A stretch of 64,000 nt of DNA. It comes from Euglena gracilis (lineage: Eukaryota > Euglenida > Euglenophyceae > Euglenales). Under the pieces are notes generated by a model, which saw only the letters and a list, made by a program, of their open reading frames with translations, was not told where the DNA came from and did not search any database. Where the stretch lies: the NCBI GenBank assembly GCA_039621445.1, contig CP154954.1, forward strand, positions 44,557,847 to 44,621,846, given 5' to 3'. Shown here one piece after another: positions 56,983 to 64,000 of this stretch. The position numbers and the translations under genes are program-made. The first letter of the stretch is position 1, and each line of letters starts with the position of its first letter.

Positions 56983-59150
56983 GACAGGCAGGTTGCAGCA
57001 GTGATTGCTGTTGCCTGGGTGTTGGTGGAGGAGGAGGAGGAGGAGGTGGTGGTGGTGGTGGTGTCCTTGTCAGGCACAGACAGACAGAGCCCAACCCAGG
57101 CACACTGGCAAACCCTGCTTTTCCTTTCGGCCAACGGGAACAGGGTATTTTTTTTAAAAAAAGGCATCCCCCCCATGGAAATTCTCCTCCCCGGGAAATT
57201 GTCCTCTGTCTTGTTTGCACCCACCAAAGTCCTCATAGGGGCGGCGAAAAGAGCCAATACCCCACAGATATGACTACAAAATACCCAGAATGCAGAAACT
57301 GATGTAAAATGTGCAAGATTGTGAAGAAAAAGACTGTGTTCCTCCTGCCCCGGCCAGGAGACAATTTCCCGGGAGGGGAGTATGTCGTGTGTATCACGTA
57401 GGATAACTGTGTGTCGGATGTGTGTGTGGGATAGGAATGTGTGCATGAAATCATATTGGGTCGGATACAGAATGGAGGCACATTGTCACATGTTCACTCC
57501 AACCTTCCAATGCGGATTGGAGCGGCGGCGGGCACCAGCCGTGCCTCGACGACTGCCTCGCTATGCGCAGCTTCGCCGCGTGCCCCCCGCTGCCGGACGC
57601 CTGCCGGCGGTGCCTCGGCGTTTGTTACGAAGTGCCAGGCAGCAACGCCGCCTGTATCGCCCGCGGGGCGGTGGGCGGTGTGCAGTCCTCGTCAGGCTTT
57701 TGCTTAAGGGATTGCAGTACCCCGCCCCCCCCCCCCCCGGGGGGGCTGGACTGCAGCTAGTCCAAATTTGGCTATTTGGCTAGTGGGATTTATAGCAGAC
57801 CCCCCCCGGGGGGGTCTGCTAGCAGGGCTAGCTAGTGGAAAGATTTTTTCCAGTGACCGGCGCAAAGCGCCGGAAATTTTTTGGGACCCCCCAAAAATGG
57901 CCAAAAATGCCCGTTTTTGGCCATTTTTGGGAATTTTTGGAACAAAATCAGCCAAAAACCTGTAAAAGCCCTCATTTTTCCAGTCCGGGGGACCCCCGAA
58001 CCCCCCCCCCCCGGGGGGGGAGGGGGGTCCAGCTAGTCCACTTTTTCCAGTGTCTAGCCGATTGGCTAGCCAGTACCCCCCCCCGGGGTCCTTAAGCAAA
58101 AGCCTGGTCCTCGTGCAGGGGAAAGGTGCCCCCCCCCCGCGGGGGTCACTACCTACCCCCCCCCCCGGGAAACTGTCATGCCCGAGAACCTGTCAGGGTC
58201 CCCGGCACCGGCCAACCTGTCAGGGTCATTTTTCATTGACTTTCCCTTGAAATGCCCTACCCGGGAAACTGTCAGGGTCCCGCCCGGGAAATTGTCAGAG
58301 TCCCTGGTACCGGCCAACCTGTCAGTATAGGAAGTCGTCAGGGTCCCCGGTACTGGCCAACCTGTCAGGTGACAGACAGTTTCCCGGGGGGGGGGGGGTA
58401 GGTACCTCCCCCCCCCCCTTGTCCAACGACCGGGCTTGTCTAACGACCACCCCCCCGGTCAGAGACGATCTTTTTGTATACGATGTTGGTTCGGCCAAAA
58501 TTGCTAAAAGTTGGCTAAAAACAGTCAAAAATAGCCCAAAATGGCCTAAAATGGCCAAAGGATGGCCAAAAGTGCCCAAAAAGTTGCCAAAAATAGCAAA
58601 AATAAGGCAAAAAATGGCCAAAAGTAGCCAAAAACAGCCTAAAGTGGCCAAAAATGGGCAAAGGGGGCCAAAGTGTGGCCAACAGTTGCCAAAAGTGACC
58701 AAAAGCGACCAAACATGGCGAAAAGCGGTCAAAAATACCTAAAAATTCCCAAAAGTGCCCCAAAAATGTCCAAAAATGGCCAAAAGTGGCCTACCGTAGT
58801 CAAGAAATAGCATAAATGGCCAAAAACAGCCCAAAAATGGCCATATACCCCTATCTATGGTAAATTTTCCTCCGATTTGGGGTCCACCCCCCTTGTCTAA
58901 CGACCACCCCCCCTGGTCGGAGACGAACATTGGCCATTTTAGCGACCGCCCCCCCCCCGGTCGGAGACGAACATTAGTGGTCGTTGGACAAGGGGGGGGG
59001 GGAGGTATGTAAATCTGTGCTCATGGTGCGCGCGTTTGCGCTCCGGTGCACAGTGGTGTGCGGGGGTTCCACCGCTCCGCGGTGTCGACCTCTGCCTGGC
59101 GGCGCCGGGGCCGTGCACCCCCTATGTCCTGTGCCCCGGCGGCGGGGGGG
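56773..59150 (+). CDS. SCP2: secreted Cys-rich protein, tandem paralogue of SCP1
   Basis: Same architecture as SCP1: signal peptide MNAAWGILLWFISHAVWCSG fused to the Asp/Arg/Ala block, the Cys domain in one exon, and the DLCLAAPGPC exon. Between the last two lies a cluster of three abutting transposons of different families. Because SCP2 lacks the SCP1 insertion in the Cys domain, it serves as the empty-site reference. The 3' end is unresolved. Function unknown; secretion and disulfides are inferred from the sequence. Confidence 0.7.
56995..57505. other. SCP2 intron, repeats only
   Basis: GGAGGAGGAGG / GGTGGTGGTGG triplets and mixed DNA. No exon recognised. Confidence 0.5.
57515..57692 (+). 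CDS. SCP2 exon 2: Cys domain
   Basis: Encodes DWSGGGHQPCLDDCLAMRSF, then AACPPLPDACRRCLGVC, YEVPGSNAACIARGA and VGGVQSS. Seven Cys in the spacing C-x3-C-x8-C-x6-C-x2-C-x3-C-x8-C. Other frames are Arg/Pro-rich and rejected. Confidence 0.82.
57693..58106 (+). mobile_element. Family B TIR element, intact copy at an exon edge
   Basis: Starts CAGGCTTTTGCTTAAGG and ends CCTTAAGCAAAAGCCTG, with the perfect 8-bp duplication GTCCTCGT (57685-57692 and 58107-58114). The left half has CTGGACTGCAGCTAGTCC and TCTGCTAGCAGGGCTAGC palindromes; the right half has GGCCATTTTTGGGAATTTTT. A GT at the duplication and GCAG after the second copy could serve as splice sites in matching phase. Confidence 0.95.
58150..58404 (+). 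mobile_element. Family G TA-flanked element
   Basis: TA then CCTACCCC plus C run plus GGGAAACTGTC; the right end is GACAGTTTCCCGG plus G run plus TAGG then TA. Inside are four ACC(G/T)GCCAACCTGTCAG phrases. Its right TA is also the left TA of the neighbouring family C element. Confidence 0.82.
58403..59007 (+). mobile_element. Family C TA-flanked element, second 600-bp copy
   Basis: Near-identical to 39183-39784 over its length, with the same TTGTCCAACGACC ends and TA on both sides. Directly abuts family G. Confidence 0.93.
59079..59150 (+). CDS. SCP2 exon 3: DLCLAAPGPCTPYVLCPGGG
   Basis: Encodes RGVDLCLAAPGPCTPYVLCP then Gly-rich, matching SCP1 exon 4. Joins in frame after a Cys-Arg-Gly phrase downstream of the family B element. 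Confidence 0.72.
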
Positions 59151-59159
59151 GGGGGGAGG

Positions 59160-60540
59160 GGGGCGCTCAAACCCCGGGAGGCGGAGACCCTCCTCTAAGG
59201 GAAAGTATTGGTCTGGTTTTTGGGGGATATTTTCCTCATAATTCATACAATTGTTGTAAATTTGGAGTCGTGTTGCATGTTCTTGGACAGTTTTTGCATT
59301 TTTGTGACTTTTGCATTGTTCCTCTCGACCTTTGAGCATTTTTGCGCATTTTTTTTTAGAGCCCTCCGCTTTTGAAGTTGCTACGAACCATTTTCGCGAA
59401 TTTGAATTTGTGGTGTTGATTTGACCTGTCACGTCCCTCGGGCTGGGGGGGGGGGTAGCTTTGGGGTCCGACCAATCAACAGTTTTCCCAGGCATTGGTT
59501 TTTTTGGTCAGAATTTTCTTTCGGCACCCTCGCCTCCGGAGGTTTTTTTCTTTGCGTGATGCCCCACTTGGAGAGCAGTTACGTTTATAGGACAATCATA
59601 CCCCCTTTGGGTCTGGCTTCTTTTTTTTTTTACTTGGAAGGCACTCCTAAATTTTCAGTTTGTCTATCTATCGTCTATTGTTCACTCCCTTTCCACTGTT
59701 ATTACCAGGCTTCCATGGCACAGGGTCGACGTTTCCTCCAAATTGTTGAGTTGGTCATTTGGCCTTTGAGTCGCCGGTATTTCCCGAAAGTACAAAAATA
59801 TTTTTTGGGTTTGGTACACAAACCCAGGAAAAAAACTGCAACAAAATTTGGGTTTTTTTGTGACGTTTCAGTGTTGTGTCCCCATTTAAGTGCAGTTTTG
59901 TGTGTCGCCTGAATTAAATTTAAGGCTTTCCCAAAGTTTCATTCAAAATGTACCCCACACGTTTTATCGTCATTTTTAACCCACTCGCATTTTCACTCTG
60001 ATTCATTCCCCAAGGGTGTGGATGCAACGACACACCCCACATTACGAGGGCGAACTGACCAGTCAACCACCTCAAAAAAGCAGCCACACGCCAGGATTTT
60101 TTTTTGCCGAGTCAAACATTTCCGATTTTAGCCTCCATTTCGCCTGCGTTTGGCCCAATTCCGGGCATCGCTACCCGGCCAGCCCTAACCCAAAGCCTGA
60201 CACATTTGCTCTCCCCATCCCCACCCTTCCGCCGATCGGTCCGAGAAACGCGCGTGCGAGCAAAGCCCCCCCCTCAGGTTTGCACCAACCGGGACCCCCC
60301 ACCCCTCCCCGTGGCGGTCGGTGAAGGGTCCCGCTGGGCTCGGGGCCGGGGGGGGGGGGGGGGGCGAGGCTGCCCCCCTATCCCTGCCCCCCCCATATCA
60401 GGCCCTTTTTGCCCTAACAATGGGTCGTTCATCACACCATATGATGGTGCTTCGCGGGACGTTTCGCCAAATCGCAATTCCGAATTCCGAAGCGTGGCAT
60501 CGGCGTTGACACCCACCCAAAACCATACCGTTTGCGATTC
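59160..60540. other. No recognisable exon
   Basis: T-rich DNA with GCATTTTTG phrases, then balanced DNA and C-runs. A frame of 163 codons (59421-59912) has no recognisable motif. Confidence 0.45.
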
Positions 60541-60544
60541 GCAT

Positions 60545-60690
60545 CCCGTTGCCGCGGGGGGTCCGGCCACCGCCGCCCGCCGCCGGGCTCCGCCGGGCGG
60601 CCGCCTGCCGCGTGGAGTGCGCCGCGGTGGGCGCCGGCGCCGCCGGGCCGGGCGGGCCGTGGGCCGGCCCCCCAACCGGGGACGTGCGGC
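60545..60690 (+). CDS. Candidate exon AAACRVECAAVGAGAAGPGG
   Basis: GC3-rich segment with PPPAAGLRRAAACRVECAAV then GAGAAGPGGPWAG, one possible frame of three. It may be a 3' exon of SCP2. Tentative. Confidence 0.3.
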
Positions 60691-60899
60691 CAGGGCTCCC
60701 TGGGGGCGGGTTGGGGCTCCCCCCCACAGCCAAAGGTTCCCTGGGGGGGGTTTCCGGGCCACCAACGGGCTGTTCCCTGCCCCAGACTCCCCTTCCCTGT
60801 GGATGAGGTTTAGTTTCTGGTGCGGCCTGTTTTGGGACGGGGCGGCTGGACGGAAACGGATTTAGGCCGCGTCTTGGTGGACATCGACCGAAAATGCCA

Positions 60900-61490
60900 G
60901 GTCAAACTTTAGTTGCATAGTTTGTTCATTTTTGGGTTTTTTTTCCGGATCAAGTTCGTCCTGGGGCAGCCCAGGTTCCAGCCGGGGACCCTTGATGAAC
61001 CCCCCATGTGCTTCACTCACCACGCAGCACTCACCGCCCATATGCAAGCCCGCGTGCCAGGAAAGCGAAACGGTTGTGCACTCAATTGCATATGTCGCTC
61101 ATCTCTCAAAGCGGAGCCGCAAGCCAGCACAGAGGGCCCTGTGGCTGAGACGGGCAGCCTCAGGAGCCAGACCCTCCGCCTTGCCAACCCTTGCCCATGC
61201 AAGCTGCTGGTTGCAAACCCTGTTGTGTATGACCATCACCTCACAACTGACTCACCTGTTCTCGCCCAGGACGTTGCTTAAGAAAACTTGACCCCACCCC
61301 GCCAGCAGCCGCGGACCCCCCTCCCCCCCCCCCAGCAACGAGAGTATTTATTTCCACCCGCCCTTTGGGCGACTGGACGGTAACGGATTTTTCGCTTTCG
61401 GGGGTGCGAAAATGGTCCAAAAATGTGTCGGCAAATGGCTGTCCAGGACATTTTTTGGGGTCAAAAAATCGGGAGTGTTTGATTGATGCG
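60900..61490. other. No confident gene
   Basis: Balanced DNA with frames of 119-122 codons on the + strand and 61 on the minus strand. No feature recognised. Confidence 0.45.
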
Positions 61491-61754
61491 TCGGATTATG
61501 CGAGGTCGTCTCCCAGCCCCCCGGAAGTCCCCCAGTCTGTCCACCTTCTCTGCCCCGTTTCTTCTTTTTGGCACCGATTTGTTCGGCCCACTGTGGGCGG
61601 GGGCTTGGGGGGTTGAAGCCGGCACCGCCAGGGGGCCCTACCCCCCCCCCCCATGCCTGTCCTGCCAGGCCGGTGGTTGGCCCAGGTGAGCGCTGTCGGC
61701 CCGGCCGGCAGCAGCGGGCCCACCCCATGCCCATGCCCCCCCCCCCCGGGCAGT

Positions 61755-61880
61755 GCGGTGCGGGGCCAGGCTTCCAGCTCACAGGCGCCGAGGGCGGCCC
61801 GGGCGGCGCCGCAGGGCCAAACGCCGCAGAGGCCCCCGCCCCTGGAGAGCCCGGGCAGGGGGACCTGCAGCGGGGGGGGG
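61755..61880 (+). CDS. Candidate exon, Gly/Ala/Pro-rich
   Basis: After GGGCAG the frame reads CGAGPGFQLTGAEGGPGGAA then GPNAAEAPAPGEPGQGDLQ. Codon bias fits the other exons, and GPNAA recalls PNAAV in the unknown gene at 43.2 kb. Possible 3' exon of SCP2. No family. Confidence 0.4.
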
Positions 61881-61989
61881 GGGGGCGGGGGGTGCCGGCC
61901 ACCCCTCGCAGGGCAATGCCTGGTGGCCGTGGCAGTGTGGGCAGGAAGCTGGGTTGGGTTGAGACTCCGGACGGCGGAAGAAGGGCGGG

Positions 61990-62368
61990 GCGGGCAATTT
62001 TCTCGGAGACCCAGAACCCCCCAGACTGTCACTCGAAGGTGGCGGACGAATGGGAGGCGGCAGTGGGATGTGACTCCGTCTGGAGACCGAACCCCATCGC
62101 TGGTGCTCTGAGGCCGGGATGGAGCAGAGTCCCACCCTCTTTCTGGCTGGATTCTGCCTGGAGGGAACGGGAGACACCCCTAGTAGTTCACCCTGAGTCA
62201 AATGGCGAAAAATTTTGGTGGGTTTTGCTTAGGAGGAAAATCATGTTTTCGAAAAGAATTGCCTTTGAAATCACGGGGACGAGAAATATGCAAACACAAC
62301 AGGAATGGTGGGGGAGAAGGGAACCTATTGGCAATGAACAGGTGGGAAGGGGCGAGGTCCGGACCTAA
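61990..62368 (+). other. Open frame, Trp/Arg-rich
   Basis: Continues 61568-62368 open, with DEWEAAVGCDSVWRPNPIAG, SFWLDSAWRERETPLVVHPE and RNMQTQQEWWGRREPIG. Long for balanced composition, but no splice edges or family seen. Confidence 0.3.
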
Positions 62369-62375
62369 CGATCTG

Positions 62376-62467
62376 CAACCGCATCTGCAGACATCCCTGT
62401 TCATGTCCAGAACGAACATCGATGCGACCACAAAGAGCACAATCATCACAAGGAGGGAGAGCACCAT
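62376..62467 (-). CDS. Candidate minus-strand exon with signal anchor
   Basis: Reading right to left, ATG at 62467 opens MVLSLLVMIVLFVVASMFVL then DMNRDVCRCGCRS. The hydrophobic stretch with flanking Asp/Arg and a Cys-rich start fits a type II signal anchor, and a GTTAGG donor may follow. A family B-like end (CAGGCTTTTGCTTGTTGG) starts at 62471 just before the ATG. No homologue recalled. Confidence 0.45.
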
Positions 62468-62479
62468 AACCAGGCTTTT

Positions 62480-63487
62480 GCTTGTTGGATTTCAATCCCC
62501 CGTCTCACTCAGGGAAACCTGCCTGGCGGACCGGGGGGCTTCCACTGGAGGTCATCAGAATTAGGATCACCCCAATCCTTTTTAAATGTACTCCGTGCTG
62601 CCAGCGACTTTATTGGAAATGCATATTTTCAGATGCAGTGTGAAGTTCGGTATGTGTTGGGGAAAGATGAAGAGAGAGAAATTTTGGCGGCCCTGAACTA
62701 CAGACCCCAGTAATGTGGTGACCATCCTCCCATGTAAGTGAGTTCCCAAAGGATGCACAGTGCCCAAATATGTGTCACACTCTGAGCCTCCGAAAGTGAT
62801 GTCCAAGGAAGTGCACACCCCCTGTAACAGCCATTTTGAATTGAACCAATCTCAGGTTATGCCCTAACAAGTGCCTGAATGGGAATCCCCGAAATCCTGT
62901 GGATGGTGGGTGGGGTCCCCCCCCCATCCTTGTGGGTGGGGGAGTCCGACCCCCCCCCCCCCCGCCGGGCCTTCCTGTGGGTGGTGGGTTGGGGCCGACC
63001 ACCTCCCCCCCATCCTGGTTGTTGGGTCCGATCACCAGTCCTTGCCGTGCACTTAAATGGGAGGGGGTAACGAGAGAGGTCCATTTTTTTTAGGGCAAGT
63101 TTTTTTTAGGGCAAGCTGATGGAGGTATTGTCGGCTTGGTGTGTTCTCTTGTGTTTGAGTTAGATTAGGAATACGTTTAGGGCTTCAATTGTCGTCGAAG
63201 AAAGGGTCAGTGTCATGGTTTTCCGAAGTTTGGAGGTTAGGCCGAATTTGGGCCTGAACGTCGGTGTCAGTTATTCCTAATTTTTGGCCAAGTTGGGCTG
63301 GGCTAAAACTTCACACAAACTCTATTCCGCATCCGAACCCTGACCCTATCCCTTTACCTGGGGGCAGGCTTTTACAGCCAACTACAGGAAGAGCGATACG
63401 CAGGCCTCTTCTTCAGGCCAAGGCCTCCCTTCTGTGTGAGTTTATTTCACCAAACCCCACACCTGGGAAGACAGGTTTGGTCCTCCC
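62480..63487. other. No recognisable gene
   Basis: Includes G/C-run hairpins around GTGGGTGGTGGGTTGGGG (62900-63000) and balanced DNA. Confidence 0.45.
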
Positions 63488-63706
63488 ATGTTCCAAAAAT
63501 ACAACCACAAAGCATTAAATAATAAACGCATAATGTGGTCATCTTCAACTTGCTGTGCTGCAAAAAGAAATGAGCCTGAACCTGAGCACAAGCACAAGGA
63601 AGGAGAGTGCCATGAAGAGCACAAGCACAAGGAAGGAGAGTGCCATGAGGAGCACAAGAAGGGAGAGCATCATGACGACCAGGCTGTTTTATTTTATACG
63701 TGCTAA
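63488..63706 (+). CDS. His/Lys/Glu-repeat ORF
   Basis: ORF MFQKYNHKALNNKRIMWSSS, then NEPEPEHKHKEGECHEEHKH, KEGECHEEHKKGEHHDDQ and stop at 63704-63706. The unit EHKHKEGECHE is duplicated exactly at both DNA and protein level. His/Cys/Glu clusters could bind divalent metals. The first 28 codons are AT-rich and may not be coding, so a splice acceptor before the repeat is possible. No named family. Confidence 0.45.
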   Translation: MFQKYNHKALNNKRIMWSSSTCCAAKRNEPEPEHKHKEGECHEEHKHKEGECHEEHKKGEHHDDQAVLFYTC

Positions 63707-64000
63707 GTTAAAACGTCAAACGAAGGTGACGTGTATGTTGGAATCAATTGGACTCTTTTGGTGAGAAGGAAAGGGGTTCTCCCATCATCGTTTAGCACCA
63801 TCTTTTTTGAAGAAAACACCACAGTATCAGAATTTTCCCCCTTTTTGCCTGTTTCATTTGCCGTTTGTGCAATTCTTGAGTTGCATTTTTAATTTGTTTG
63901 TGTGCATATTACCCCTTCCTGTTCACCCGAGGGGAGAGGCTGGCTTCCTTTCCAAGGCTTCTTTTCTTTCTTCTTTTCAAGACTTCTTTTCATGTCCCCG
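63707..64000. other. No recognisable gene
   Basis: AT-rich sequence downstream of the His-rich ORF, with TTCTTTTCTTTCTTC tracts at the end of the window. Confidence 0.5.

Overview
The window looks like nuclear DNA from a eukaryotic microbe, probably an alga or another protist. It shows short GC-rich, intron-separated exons, long repeat-rich introns, many small non-autonomous transposons, TTAGGG-like tracts and very long homopolymer runs. I could not assign a taxon from sequence alone. There are no operons, no bacterial-type genes and no recognisable rRNA or tRNA gene. All gene models were read by eye and exon edges are approximate unless a splice or repeat junction is named.

The best supported genes are on the + strand. 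CP1 (about 7.3-17.3 kb) is a papain-family (C1) cysteine protease with Cys, His and Asn catalytic residues in place. CP2 (31.1-37.1 kb) is a complete paralogue with signal peptide, propeptide, catalytic domain and stop codon, but its catalytic Cys is Ser. A third gene (40.5-44.1 kb) encodes Ala/Pro-rich exons and ends with a hydrophobic stretch and stop codon. Two tandem paralogues, SCP1 (47.5-50.4 kb) and SCP2 (56.8-59.2 kb), encode secreted Cys-rich proteins with matching signal-peptide and Cys-domain exons. Weaker coding segments include a Ser/Lys/Glu-rich acidic protein (51.9-52.5 kb), a membrane-anchor exon (26.3 kb), a minus-strand signal-anchor exon (62.4 kb) and a His/Lys/Glu repeat ORF (63.5 kb).

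Between and inside the genes lie many small terminal-inverted-repeat (TIR) elements. At least three families have perfect 8-bp target-site duplications (TSDs), as in hAT-like elements: family A (CAGGGTTCGATATAAGG), family B (CAGGCTTTTGCTTAAGG) and family H (CATAGCTGGC). Others sit between TA dinucleotides, as in Tc1/mariner-like elements: family C (CCTCCCC...TTGTCCAACGACC), family G, and a family that carries a coding-like cargo. Some elements lie exactly inside exons. Removing element plus one TSD copy restores the reading frame conserved in the paralogue, so these are strong candidates for recently gained introns (introners). Several other protease introns are also bounded by 7-8 bp direct repeats.

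Other structures are two arrays of 30-bp perfect palindromes (38.0-38.3 and 40.0-40.4 kb), a 2.9-kb TIR element (18.5-21.4 kb), a field of palindromic GTGCGCAAATGCGCAC units (26.8-28.6 kb), and an inversion that split a family B element and left its TSD halves in opposite orientations (9.9-11.3 kb).
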